Under the pieces are notes generated by a model, which saw only the letters and a list, made by a program, of their open reading frames with translations, had not been told where the DNA came from and did not search any database. Both the position numbers and the translations under genes were made by a program. Shown in pieces: positions 20,209-28,889 of a stretch of 64,000 bases of DNA. Every line of letters starts with the position of its first letter. The stretch's first letter is position 1. This DNA is from Colwellia sp. BRX10-3 (lineage in GTDB: Bacteria; Pseudomonadota; Gammaproteobacteria; Enterobacterales; Alteromonadaceae): contig NZ_JACGWA010000001.1 in the NCBI RefSeq assembly GCF_014077505.1, positions 682,001-746,000 of the forward strand, read 5' to 3'.

Positions 20209-20751
20209 TTATTTTGCGTTGCGCTTACGTAGTGTAAAGCCTAAAAGACCGGCAGCAAAAATGAATAAAGTGGTTGGCTCAGGAACTTTGGCAACTGAAG
20301 CACGAACATAGAATGTCTCGTAATTAAAATATTGTTCATTACCTAGATCATTTTTTTTACCTAAACGCTCACCAAATTGATCGACATCAACTTCAGTAAT
20401 AATTGTGTTCCAGTAAGATACTGAATTAATTATAAAACCATTATTACTGGTAAAGTTAGACAACTCTAGCTCTAAAAATAATCTTTCTAGGTCAGGGTTC
20501 GAATTGGTATTAACAATCTCCATCCACCCAGTATGGAAATCTGCGGATTTAAATTCGTTAACTCTCTTACCATTATTAAAGTCATATAATTCATAATTTG
20601 TAACATTTACTGGCGAAGCCCAAGTCCAATCATAACCACCATATGAAATATAGGTATCTTCAGAAAGCTCTGTTGTAATAAGTCCAGCAATAGCAGAACT
20701 AGAAGCTAACAAGAATAACGCGGTAATTAATTTGAATGAATACTTGATCAT
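20209..20751 (-). CDS. PEP-CTERM sorting-signal protein
   Basis: A 180-residue exported protein. It has an N-terminal signal peptide (about residues 1-22, ending SSAIA) and a classic C-terminal PEP-CTERM tripartite tail: PEP at about 157-159, a hydrophobic helix (LFIFAAGLLGF) and a basic end (RKRNAK). Such tails are recognised by exosortase, which is not in this window. The mature region (about 23-155) is rich in Asn, Asp and Tyr and probably beta-structured; I do not recognise it as a known catalytic family. It has its own terminator and a 192-bp upstream gap, so it is probably a separate transcription unit inserted between mshP and mshQ. A PEP-CTERM gene is not part of the described MSHA set. 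Confidence 0.9.
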   Translation of the reverse strand: MIKYSFKLITALFLLASSSAIAGLITTELSEDTYISYGGYDWTWASPVNVTNYELYDFNNGKRVNEFKSADFHTGWMEIVNTNSNPDLERLFLELELSNFTSNNGFIINSVSYWNTIITEVDVDQFGERLGKKNDLGNEQYFNYETFYVRASVAKVPEPTTLFIFAAGLLGFTLRKRNAK

Positions 20752-20943
20752 TATAAAACCTCAACTAATGAAAAACAGCAGTAATTGTGCAATTAAATAC
20801 AATAATGCAAGCATCGCGCCAAAATAATAAATCCATTGTAAATCAGTAAGATTTAAGAGCGGAGGTTTTATACAATCGCAAAAGTGTAAAAGAAACCAAC
20901 AGTTATATTAGGGGCTGATACCATTTTTCGAGGTTGATAAAGG

Positions 20944-21429
20944 TTATAGGCTACGCGCTTCGACAGCAACTCTTCTCGATGTTACTTCACCATCAATGGT
21001 GCATTCGCCTGTGCTAGTGATGGTGTAATAGCGAATGCTATCTCGTTCAAAATCAACACAGCTAACACTGATATTACACTGAGTTAAACCCTGTGAATTA
21101 TTAAAAGTAGGAGTTATGCTGTCAATAGCAGTTTGGCTTTTACAAACAACAGCATCACTATTTAACGGAAAAACTTCAGCTAACTGCCACTGCAAACCGC
21201 TTTGTGCTGCTGTGTAAGCCCGTGTACCCAATACCTCGTAGGCAACACCTTCTTGGCTCGAATCTAGCATATTAACTAAAGCTGCACCGAGTGCTGATAA
21301 AACAATAATAATAAAAATAGCAATAACTAATGCGCTACCTGTTTGCTTATTATTATACTGCTTTAGGTATGGCCGCTTTTGTAATTTACCAAATAATTTA
21401 GTTGTATTAAACGCTGGCTTAAGGGACAT
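20944..21429 (-). CDS. mshP: MSHA pilus minor component MshP (PilX-like)
   Basis: A 161-residue protein read from the ATG at 21429, which has AGGTG 6 nt upstream; the frame can be extended 30 bp further. The N-terminal basic segment is followed by a prepilin-like hydrophobic stretch (GSALVIAIFIIIVLSALGAAL), which lacks the FTLIE of canonical prepilins, as usual for MshP/PilX-type proteins. The remainder has Cys-containing segments (CNISVSCVDF, TGECTIDG) that could form disulfides. It overlaps the mshO 3' end by 11 bp and is the last pilin-type gene before the PEP-CTERM insertion. Confidence 0.82.
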   Translation of the reverse strand: MSLKPAFNTTKLFGKLQKRPYLKQYNNKQTGSALVIAIFIIIVLSALGAALVNMLDSSQEGVAYEVLGTRAYTAAQSGLQWQLAEVFPLNSDAVVCKSQTAIDSITPTFNNSQGLTQCNISVSCVDFERDSIRYYTITSTGECTIDGEVTSRRVAVEARSL

Positions 21430-22240
21430 TGGGCACCTGTATCTCATTATTAAATACAATTGTTTCTAAATTACGGACAAACTTTAATCTTGTTAACGCT
21501 AAGCCATTTCTTTGCAGGGTAGCCGGAAAAGTTTGAAACGGTATAACATTACCAGACGATGAAAAATTATTAACATATTCGGCCATTAAAATCTGAGTTG
21601 CAGTAGAGTCTGGCGTGCCATCACTGTCATAATTGCCAAAGCTATAACCTTGGTAACGATAGATGGCGTTATTTTCCACACAATAACTGACCGGCAAGTC
21701 GATAAAGTACAAACGACTGGTGGGAGACTCTGCGTTAAATAATATGTTGCTCGCGAAATTAATTTTTGATGGACTTTGCTTATTCCCCGAATTGTCTACT
21801 GAAGAAAATGCTTCAATCACACCAGATGCAGTACTGTAAATATCATTACTGTTTAACGCATAAACGGCAACATATTGGGTTGTTGGCATAAGTGAATCTG
21901 CTAGCATAACCACATCAACACTGTTGCTTGCCGCCTCTGGTGCCACTGGAATGTCTAAATAAATGGCGCTTTTATCTATTGGCACAAACTCCAAACATTG
22001 ATTATTAGCGCCGATAGTACGAATACTATTAGGCAGGGCATTTCTTACTTCACGGTTAAGCCGCTCTACGACGAATCTTGCCGTTGAAATCAACGCTTCA
22101 CGGTCAGTGGCATCCGTATAACTTTTAGTGCCAAAACGTAGGAATGAGGTAATGCTGCTAGCCAAAACACCTAAAATTACAATAACGGTTACTAGCTCGA
22201 CCAGCGTAAAGCCTTGCTGATTTTTAGGTAAGCTGCGCAT
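21419..22240 (-). CDS. mshO: MSHA minor pilin MshO
   Basis: A 273-residue type IV prepilin-like protein. The leader MRSLPKNQQG is followed by FTLVELVTVIVILGVLASS, so PilD-type cleavage is expected after Gly10. The large C-terminal domain and place between mshD and mshP identify it as MshO, a probable minor pilin of the priming or tip complex. The start overlaps the mshD stop by one base (coordinate 22240), so translation is tightly coupled. Confidence 0.86.
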   Translation of the reverse strand: MRSLPKNQQGFTLVELVTVIVILGVLASSITSFLRFGTKSYTDATDREALISTARFVVERLNREVRNALPNSIRTIGANNQCLEFVPIDKSAIYLDIPVAPEAASNSVDVVMLADSLMPTTQYVAVYALNSNDIYSTASGVIEAFSSVDNSGNKQSPSKINFASNILFNAESPTSRLYFIDLPVSYCVENNAIYRYQGYSFGNYDSDGTPDSTATQILMAEYVNNFSSSGNVIPFQTFPATLQRNGLALTRLKFVRNLETIVFNNEIQVPNVP

Positions 22241-22851
22241 TAAAAGTTCACCCGATAGACAGAAAAAACAAAGTTAAAATCTTGTGGTGTCGTTATAGTT
22301 ACTGTTATGAATTTGGCCGTAAAATTGTTATCAGCACTGTCATTATCACCATCATAATCACTGTCATTAATAACCTGGACATTAGCTTTGTAACCTATAT
22401 ATAGGTCTGCTAACGAGTCATCGTTACCTAATGAACCTTCAATAATGGCTAAGCCGTGATAGTCATCAACATCATCAAAATTTTTTCGGGTTTCACCGCT
22501 ATCAGGCCCTAGGCTCGCACTGGCTGTACAAGTTTCACCGTCTACTGCTTTAATTTCACCGTCATTATTATGATCTTCACCGCAGCGATAATATCCGCCT
22601 GACATTTCTGAGTTTTCGTCGAAGGCTTTACCCAGTATTTCATTGATCATTGACTGGCCAAGCTCTGCTGCTTTAATTTGATGCACTTGCTCTGCGCTTT
22701 GGTTAGCCAGCGGGTAGATTAGCGTGGTGAATATTGAAAAGGCAATCGATAGCACTACGATGCCGACAATGGTTTCGATTAAAGTAAAACCTTGCTGTGC
22801 AGTTCTAGCCAATGAAATGTGCATTGCAGGTGTGCTTTGTTTAGAGTGCAT
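22240..22851 (-). CDS. mshD: MSHA minor pilin MshD
   Basis: A 203-residue prepilin-like protein. A longer leader (about 20 residues) ends in QQG before FTLIETIVGIVVLSIAF. The body is rich in Asp and Asn, with segments such as DSDYDGDNDSADNN (about 166-179) that could bind calcium, a suggestion only. It overlaps mshC by 11 bp and mshO by 1 bp within the minor-pilin row mshC-mshD-mshO-mshP, which in Vibrio is required for MSHA assembly. Confidence 0.86.
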   Translation of the reverse strand: MHSKQSTPAMHISLARTAQQGFTLIETIVGIVVLSIAFSIFTTLIYPLANQSAEQVHQIKAAELGQSMINEILGKAFDENSEMSGGYYRCGEDHNNDGEIKAVDGETCTASASLGPDSGETRKNFDDVDDYHGLAIIEGSLGNDDSLADLYIGYKANVQVINDSDYDGDNDSADNNFTAKFITVTITTPQDFNFVFSVYRVNF

Positions 22852-23344
22852 GAATATAGCCTTCTGACTCTATCTGAACGCTAATACTTTGTTCACCACT
22901 AATGGTGATTATGCATGGTGCAGCACAAGAAGGTCGCCCCATACTGTCGAATGAGAAACTATTACCAGCAAAATTAGTCGACAATGTAATATTGTCGCTA
23001 CTATCTATCTGTAGTTTTGAAGCACTGTCTTGCCATGGTGTAGCAAAACTTAGTGACGAACCACAATTGTCAGGTGTTCCTAGTATGGTGTCGGTTACCA
23101 GTACACTATGACAATAACTACTATTCGTTTGTTGCATCGCCCTAGTCTGAATTAAGCGCAATTTAGCAATAGCATCAGTGCGATAAGCATATTCTGAAAA
23201 ACCTTTAGCGTTGAAAAATTTAGGCGCTATCGTTACTGAGAGAATACCCAATATAATAATCACTACAATCGTTTCGATTAATGTAAAGCCACTAGAAAGT
23301 TTTTGTGGCGAGCAAATTATGGATTTTGTACTTGCCAACTGCAT
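22841..23344 (-). CDS. mshC: MSHA minor pilin MshC
   Basis: A 167-residue prepilin-like protein with leader ending SSG before FTLIETIVVIIILGILSV. Later Cys residues (SYCHSV, DNCGSS, PSCAAPC) are consistent with disulfide-stabilised minor pilin heads. The ATG at 23344 is almost abutted by GAGGA, an unusually short ribosome-binding spacing, yet no later start retains the leader. It follows the extra pilin gene by 21 bp. Confidence 0.84.
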   Translation of the reverse strand: MQLASTKSIICSPQKLSSGFTLIETIVVIIILGILSVTIAPKFFNAKGFSEYAYRTDAIAKLRLIQTRAMQQTNSSYCHSVLVTDTILGTPDNCGSSLSFATPWQDSASKLQIDSSDNITLSTNFAGNSFSFDSMGRPSCAAPCIITISGEQSISVQIESEGYIHAL

Positions 23345-23365
23345 TTCCTCACTCGTCCGTAATAT

Positions 23366-23854
23366 TTAAACGCACTTGTTTAATGTAAATGTTGGTGGTG
23401 TATTTTGATCTTTAGCAACTTTGTAATAAAGCATGCATGGGTCATTAAAGCTGGTAGGCTGCGAATTTTCACTACGGTAAATAATTAAGGTATTTTCTGA
23501 TGTTGAATTAACAATAAGATAGCTAAAATTATCGTCAAGTTTAATAATTCGTTTCCAATCAGTTAACTTGGCAAAAGGGTAGCCGTATCTAACAAAAATT
23601 TCGCCATTGCTACTAAAACCGCCACCATCGCCAATATTAATTGCGCCCGTGGACTCCTTATGATTACCTTGAACAAGCGACTTACTATGAACCATAGCAG
23701 CCGCACCTTGCATCGTCGCTTTAACACCTTGCAATGTCGCAGTTTGCGCCTCCGCCTTCAAATTAATAAATTTTGGCGCAGCTGTAGCAGCCAAAATGCC
23801 AAGAATGACAATAACAACCACTAACTCAATTAAAGTAAACCCTTTGGTATTCAT
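23366..23854 (-). CDS. Second MshA-like pilin
   Basis: A 162-residue type IV pilin. The short leader MNTKG precedes FTLIELVVVIVILGILAATAAPKFINL, almost the same as MshA. The C-terminal part has two Cys (DPCMLYYK and NKCV at the end), as in MshA-type pilins, but the middle diverges from the upstream mshA. AAGG lies 8 nt before the ATG. It is separated from mshA by 271 bp with a hairpin terminator and three TGTGAT motifs, so it may be expressed apart from the major pilin. It could be an alternative major pilin or an extra minor pilin; the sequence does not decide. Confidence 0.85.
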   Translation of the reverse strand: MNTKGFTLIELVVVIVILGILAATAAPKFINLKAEAQTATLQGVKATMQGAAAMVHSKSLVQGNHKESTGAINIGDGGGFSSNGEIFVRYGYPFAKLTDWKRIIKLDDNFSYLIVNSTSENTLIIYRSENSQPTSFNDPCMLYYKVAKDQNTPPTFTLNKCV

Positions 23855-23871
23855 TTATACAACCTTGAAAA

Positions 23872-23937
23872 ATCACACTACTGACTAACATGATGATTAA
23901 CTGTTTAATCACAAATGATGTTAATCAATTTATCACA
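23872..23937 (-). promoter_or_regulatory. Cluster of three TGTGAT motifs upstream of the second pilin
   Basis: On the minus strand, TGTGAT occurs at 23872-23877, 23908-23913 and 23932-23937, with an inverted repeat TGATTAA/TTAATCA at 23894-23911. TGTGA is the half-site of CRP-type regulators, but no full palindrome with a matching second half is present, so regulation by CRP is only a possibility. The rest of 23855-24084 shows nothing else. Confidence 0.25.
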
Positions 23938-24084
23938 TTAAATGATGCTGATATATTGATATGAAGCATAATATATCTAACAATAGATTGCCATTTTCAA
24001 CCTTTGTAACCACAGCTCGCGCTAACAAGTTTAGCATTTTCTAAATACAAGCTAGCCTTTAAAGGTTATTCTGGCTATAAAAAA

Positions 24085-24101
24085 GGAGAGCATAGCTCTC
24101 C
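24085..24101 (-). terminator. Hairpin terminator or attenuator after mshA
   Basis: A 7-bp stem, GGAGAGC / GCTCTCC with loop TAT, read on the minus strand and followed by TTTTTT, 24 bp past the mshA stop. A partial terminator here would let the major pilin be made in excess over downstream minor pilins. Confidence 0.8.
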
Positions 24102-24125
24102 CTCTAAAATGATTATTTTAATAGC

Positions 24126-24623
24126 TTAACAAGAGGTAACATCTAATGCTGTCTTCGCCGGAGTAACTACCGCGCCTGTTTTAGAAGCATTCGTGTAAGT
24201 AACTTTACATGCGGTAGTACCGCTATGGCTAAATACACCTGCTGCATAAGTTATAGCTGTACCGTCGTCTAAGTCAATAAGCTTGTTAACTCCCCAGCCA
24301 TTACCTGCAGTACCAGCAGGAGTGCCTGCACCAGCTGCTGTTGGATAGCCGTATACTAACGCGAAAACCTCACCATTAACTGTCACTTCACCTGTTGCAC
24401 CAGTTTGATTACTCACAAGTGCTTTAGCATGCGCCATATTAATTGCGCTATTGACACTACCTTGAACGCCTTTTATTACCGCGCCTCTAGCATCACCCGT
24501 TAAATCGATAAATTTAGGTGCAGCAGTTGCTGCTAAAATACCTAAAATAACAATAACAACCACTAATTCAATTAGGGTAAAACCTGTTTGCTTACTAAAA
24601 CTATTATTTGTTAACTTCTTCAT
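24126..24623 (-). CDS. mshA: MSHA major pilin MshA
   Basis: A 165-residue type IV major pilin. The 14-residue leader MKKLTNNSFSKQTG is cut before FTLIELVVVIVILGILAATAAPKFIDL. The globular part is rich in small residues (AGAGTPAGTAGNG) and carries two Cys, one in TTACKVTY and the last residue. MshA polymerises into the mannose-sensitive haemagglutinin pilus used for near-surface motility and attachment in Vibrio and Shewanella. It sits 24 bp after mshB, so no promoter fits between them, and a hairpin follows the stop. Confidence 0.93.
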   Translation of the reverse strand: MKKLTNNSFSKQTGFTLIELVVVIVILGILAATAAPKFIDLTGDARGAVIKGVQGSVNSAINMAHAKALVSNQTGATGEVTVNGEVFALVYGYPTAAGAGTPAGTAGNGWGVNKLIDLDDGTAITYAAGVFSHSGTTACKVTYTNASKTGAVVTPAKTALDVTSC

Positions 24624-24647
24624 AACATAAACCTTTATTATTAATAA

Positions 24648-25265
24648 TTAATTATTGTTGATATAAACAATCACTGAACTGTTGGCGGGTTGGTAAGTAA
24701 AACTGTTACCTGTAATTGTCGACACACCTGGGTCGGCAAAGCTACCGTTACTATCTTTGTTTAATGTCTCTTTTAAATAATAGTGACATAAGGTTGTCGC
24801 ACCGCTACCAGATTTAGCTGCTAAGTAATCCATAGAGCGATCACTATTTAACGTGGCAATAGCATCGGTTAAACGTGGTGGCTGTTGAAAAATATTTTGC
24901 CAAATATCAACACAGTTTGCCGAGGTAAAATTAGTATCTAGCGTGTCGCCTGAAGCACCTCCAGCGACCGTTGACACAACATAACCTGGACGAATACCCG
25001 TAGCTTCTGTTGTCAAAATTAAATTTGAGCCATCATAATCAACTGTATTTTTGCCACTTACATCTTTTGGTCGAGCTTCAGCTTCCCATTGCGCACGTGC
25101 GAGTGAAACAGCTGTAGCGAAACCACCTGCCATGCCTTCAATATTTGCTTGTTTTGCTTGATCAGTTAAGTCGAGGAATTTAGGAATTGCGGTAACCGCC
25201 AAAAAACCTAGGATCACAACCACAATAACTAATTCTATGAGGGTAAAACCTGACTGTTTATTCAT
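24648..25265 (-). CDS. mshB: MSHA minor pilin MshB
   Basis: A 205-residue prepilin with a very short leader, MNKQSG, before FTLIELVIVVVILGFLAVTAIPKFLDL. It is longer than MshA and in the place of mshB directly upstream of mshA in Vibrio. The globular part has two Cys (ANCVDIW and TTLCHYYL). There are 122 bp between mshF and this gene, the likeliest site for a pilin-operon promoter, though no confident promoter could be named there. Confidence 0.87.
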   Translation of the reverse strand: MNKQSGFTLIELVIVVVILGFLAVTAIPKFLDLTDQAKQANIEGMAGGFATAVSLARAQWEAEARPKDVSGKNTVDYDGSNLILTTEATGIRPGYVVSTVAGGASGDTLDTNFTSANCVDIWQNIFQQPPRLTDAIATLNSDRSMDYLAAKSGSGATTLCHYYLKETLNKDSNGSFADPGVSTITGNSFTYQPANSSVIVYINNN

Positions 25266-25387
25266 AACGACCTCTTAACTATTATATTAATTTTATTCTA
25301 ACAACGAAATACCAACAAAGTCACTTACTTAGTGATATTTTACCTAAATATTTAAAAAAGACCGTAAAAACACCTTGTTAATTTCGT

Positions 25388-25894
25388 TTAATATGCTGAT
25401 TTAACCTCACTCACTTTGCCATTATGGCGATGGTAAGTGAAATACTCGCCACTTGATAAACTATATTGGCAATTCGGCACTATTTGGTTTTCATATTCAA
25501 CTAACACCGCACCTACAGGCTCTTTCATGTATAATAATGGGGCTTCCATGACATATTGCCAGATAATTTGGCATGACAAAGATGCATTTTTGGTATCTAC
25601 CCACCCCGATTTGTTAACTTCAATTTTCACCATGCGACCACCGTCAGCTTGTATTTGGCTACTTTCAACATTAACAGTACTTGGTTGTAAATCCATAAAC
25701 CATTGAGCGCGAATACCAGTAACTCGCGCTGAAAAAACTTGTGCTATTGATTCAAAACCGGCTCGGGTTATTTGTTCTTGCTGTTTAAAAAAATAAAAAA
25801 TAAAACTCGCCATCAACACGGCTACAAGCACAATCACCACGAGAATTTCTGTGAGTGACTTTTCATTTTTTTCTGCAACTTGTAGTGATGTCAT
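25388..25894 (-). CDS. mshF: MSHA biogenesis protein MshF
   Basis: A 168-residue protein with a single N-terminal membrane segment (about residues 16-35, LTEILVVIVLVAVLMASFIF) preceded by a charged leader without a prepilin Gly-Phe site. Position between mshG and mshB identifies it as MshF. Its exact job in MSHA assembly is not known. Two Cys (SLSCQIIW, PNCQYSL) lie in the periplasmic part. Confidence 0.78.
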   Translation of the reverse strand: MTSLQVAEKNEKSLTEILVVIVLVAVLMASFIFYFFKQQEQITRAGFESIAQVFSARVTGIRAQWFMDLQPSTVNVESSQIQADGGRMVKIEVNKSGWVDTKNASLSCQIIWQYVMEAPLLYMKEPVGAVLVEYENQIVPNCQYSLSSGEYFTYHRHNGKVSEVKSAY

Positions 25895-25922
25895 GGGTTT
25901 ATCATCCTAAAAGCTAACAATG

Positions 25923-27161
25923 CTACTTACCTTGGAATGCTGACATCATATCCCACATTGGGCTGAATATACCTAAGGCTAACACTAGCACCATGGCAGC
26001 AACAATCGCGATCATAATCGGCTCAATGCGCGCAGTAAGGGTGCTAAGCTCGTAATCTACTTCTCGCTCATAATAATCACCCACTTCTGCGAGCAGTTCG
26101 TCAACACGTCCAGTTTCTTCCCCAACAGCAACCATTTGTAGCACTAAAGGTGTAAATAACTTACTGGCAACTGACGAGCGTAATAAGCTTTCACCACTTT
26201 CAATACTCGTGCGCATGGCCATAATTTTATCTTGCATATAAGTATTATCGACAGCGTCAGCCACGAGCGACAAGCCCGATGTCATTGGAACACCCGCACG
26301 TAATATTATCGCAAAACTGTGGGCAAACCGTGACAAAATTGAACGTTCGATAACGCCACCAACAACTGGCAGTTTTAATTTTTGTTTATCCCAAAAATAC
26401 ATGCCTGTGGGGGTTTTTAAATAATGTCGTAATGAAAAAAATCCAACCACACTGGCAACTAACATATGAGGCCAATAATTTAGAAAAAAGTTTGAGCTAC
26501 TAATTAGCATTTTTGTTGACCAGGGTAAATCAGCGCCTAGCTTGGTAAACATGTCAGCAAAAGTGGGGATAACGAAAATATTTAAAATAACTAAAGCTGC
26601 TACCAACGCAATCAACACAAAACTTGGATAACGCAAGGCAGTTTTAATGCGTTTACGGGTTTCTTGCTCGCGTTCGAAATAGCCAGCGAGCTTTAAAAAT
26701 GCGTCGTCAAGATTACCGGTATTTTCGCCCACGTGAACAAGAGAGACAAATAATGGCGTGAATATTTTTGGGTGTTTATGCAAAGTAGTAGAGAGTGGAA
26801 AACCGCCTTCTAGTTGCGTTGATATATCAGTTAACGCTGATTTTAATTTTACCGAGGTACTTGATTCAGCCATACCCTTTATGGCTCTAAGAATAGGAAC
26901 ACCTGATTTTACTAAAGCATACATTTGTCGACAAAAAACGATTAAATCATCAAGCGTAACTTGATTAAGACCTAATAGCTCACTGATATCGACATTATTA
27001 GGGGTAGCTTCTGCATTGGCTATTTTTGCACTTTCTATTGATATTGGAATAATGCGACTACGGGACAATTGCTCCGCAACCACAGCGGAATTCGCCGCTT
27101 CTATAGCACCTTTTACTTGGCTACCACTGGCGTCTCGTCCAATATAATTAAATGCTGGCAT
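25923..27161 (-). CDS. mshG: MSHA inner-membrane platform protein MshG (PilC/GspF family)
   Basis: A 412-residue protein of the PilC/GspF family, with two repeated cytoplasmic helical domains (about 70-190 and 275-395) and three membrane segments (about 170-195, 220-245, 380-405). The start MPAFNYIGRDASGSQVKG is typical of the family. Conserved GVPILRAI and GVPMTSGL begin the two halves, and VGENTGNLDDAF and VGEETGRVDELL are the paired signature helices. It anchors the assembly ATPase MshE to the pilus base. It starts 11 bp after mshE. Confidence 0.94.
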   Translation of the reverse strand: MPAFNYIGRDASGSQVKGAIEAANSAVVAEQLSRSRIIPISIESAKIANAEATPNNVDISELLGLNQVTLDDLIVFCRQMYALVKSGVPILRAIKGMAESSTSVKLKSALTDISTQLEGGFPLSTTLHKHPKIFTPLFVSLVHVGENTGNLDDAFLKLAGYFEREQETRKRIKTALRYPSFVLIALVAALVILNIFVIPTFADMFTKLGADLPWSTKMLISSSNFFLNYWPHMLVASVVGFFSLRHYLKTPTGMYFWDKQKLKLPVVGGVIERSILSRFAHSFAIILRAGVPMTSGLSLVADAVDNTYMQDKIMAMRTSIESGESLLRSSVASKLFTPLVLQMVAVGEETGRVDELLAEVGDYYEREVDYELSTLTARIEPIMIAIVAAMVLVLALGIFSPMWDMMSAFQGK

Positions 27162-27172
27162 AATATTATTGC

Positions 27173-28888
27173 TTATCCTGTGACATCGATGGTTTCAACT
27201 AAACGCAGTACTTCTTCAACACTGGTTACACCTAGCTTAGCATAATCAAAAGCGGCCAACGCTAAAGGCCTAAACCCTGGATGTTGTTTAGCTGCTTGTG
27301 TGAACGCTTCAGTATCCTCACGCTTTAAAGCCGCCATCATAGGCTCATTCATTTCCAACAGTTCAAATACACCTATGCGGCCTTTATAACCTGTATGTTG
27401 GCATGTTTGACAACCACGGCCATGACTGAACTCAATTTCTTTGATATTTTCATCAACTAGGTTTGATAGCCACATCAATTCTTGGTCATCGGGTTGATAA
27501 ACCTGACGACAACTATCGCAAACTTTACGTACTAAGCGCTGGGCGATAATCGCACGCAATGAACTACCGACTAGGAAGCCGGCGGCGCCCATATCTAAAA
27601 GACGTAAAGCACTGGTAATAGCATCATTAGTATGTAGTGTTGATAACACTAAGTGACCTGTTAATGCACCTCGTAAACCTATTTCAACAGTTTCTTGATC
27701 ACGCATTTCACCCACCATTAAAATATCGGGATCTTGTCGTAAAGCGGTACGTAATACACTGGAAAAAGTAAGGTTGATTTTACTATTAATTTGTACCTGA
27801 TTAACACGAGGTAAGCGATATTCTACAGGATCTTCTACCGTGATAATTTTCTTACTGGCTTTATTGAGTTCACTTAATGCCGCATACAAGGTGGTGGTTT
27901 TACCACTACCTGTAGGACCTGTAACTAGTACCATACCGTGTGGACGTGAAATTTGATGGCGAATTCGCTTAACAAAATGCTCAGGCATGCCGGTTTCATC
28001 TAGCGATAACAAACCCGCCGACTGATCAAGTAAACGCATGACCACAGACTCACCATATTGCACAGGCATTGTTGACATACGAACATCAACATTATGGCCA
28101 TTAATTTTTAGATTAAATCGTCCATCTTGCGGTAAGCGCTTTTCAGATATATCTAGGCCTGCCATTAGTTTCAAGCGTAATACCATTGCCGAGGCAATTT
28201 TATTTTCTTTCAAAATATTTTCTTGCAGTACACCGTCAATACGTTGTCGAATGCGTAGCGAGTTTTCATCTGGTTCTATATGAACATCAGATGCTCGCAT
28301 CTGCACGGCGTCTTCAAACACTGATTGTAATAATTTACCAACCGTCGCATCACCGCCTTCTTCAAGGAAATTATTGGATAAGTCAAAGTCGCTACTTTGA
28401 TCGTATTCTTCCTCTAATTGGCTAGCGAAAGATTCTATATCTGCAGTACGTCGGTATAAACCGTCAAAGGCATTAAAGAGTTGTGATTCCATCACAACAG
28501 CTAGATTCAAACGTTTAGGTGCTAGCATTTGTTCTAGTTGATCAAGGGCACTTAAATCCGCTGGGTCACTCATACCAATGAGAACAGAGTCTCCTTGATC
28601 TTCAATAATAATGGCGCGTAAACGTCTTGCGTGAACTTCTGGCAATAATAAAGCGACTTCAGATGAAATTCTGCGATTGCTTAAATCTAAAAATGGTACA
28701 TCTAATTGTTGCGCAAAGAATTCTAATAACTGCCGCTCAGTGATGTGCCCTAACTCAATTAAGGTATCCCCGAGTTTCCTACCACTGGTTTTTTGGCTGT
28801 TTAGCGCCTGCATTAGTTGTTCATTGCTAATAATGTGTTCGTGAACAAGTAAATCGCCCAAACGCATTTTTAATTTAGGTGCTGCCAT
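27173..28888 (-). CDS. mshE: MSHA extension ATPase MshE with c-di-GMP-binding N-terminus
   Basis: A 571-residue GspE/PilB-type hexameric ATPase that powers pilus extension. The N-terminal MshEN domain begins MRLGDLLVHEHIIS and repeats as RKLGDTLIELGHIT, the RLG-x-L signature that binds c-di-GMP in Vibrio cholerae MshE. The catalytic part has Walker A GPTGSGKTT (about 323-331), a Walker B region ILMVGEMRDQET and a Cys4 zinc site (VCDSCRQVY and CQTCQHTG). Extension is therefore expected to follow cellular c-di-GMP. It lies 1 bp downstream of mshN. Confidence 0.96.
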   Translation of the reverse strand: MAAPKLKMRLGDLLVHEHIISNEQLMQALNSQKTSGRKLGDTLIELGHITERQLLEFFAQQLDVPFLDLSNRRISSEVALLLPEVHARRLRAIIIEDQGDSVLIGMSDPADLSALDQLEQMLAPKRLNLAVVMESQLFNAFDGLYRRTADIESFASQLEEEYDQSSDFDLSNNFLEEGGDATVGKLLQSVFEDAVQMRASDVHIEPDENSLRIRQRIDGVLQENILKENKIASAMVLRLKLMAGLDISEKRLPQDGRFNLKINGHNVDVRMSTMPVQYGESVVMRLLDQSAGLLSLDETGMPEHFVKRIRHQISRPHGMVLVTGPTGSGKTTTLYAALSELNKASKKIITVEDPVEYRLPRVNQVQINSKINLTFSSVLRTALRQDPDILMVGEMRDQETVEIGLRGALTGHLVLSTLHTNDAITSALRLLDMGAAGFLVGSSLRAIIAQRLVRKVCDSCRQVYQPDDQELMWLSNLVDENIKEIEFSHGRGCQTCQHTGYKGRIGVFELLEMNEPMMAALKREDTEAFTQAAKQHPGFRPLALAAFDYAKLGVTSVEEVLRLVETIDVTG

Positions 28889-28889
28889 A

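Noticed and set aside
15054-25387. Possible c-di-GMP riboswitches upstream of mshQ, mshA or mshB.
   Set aside because: The conserved core elements of GEMM-type riboswitches were not seen on either strand.
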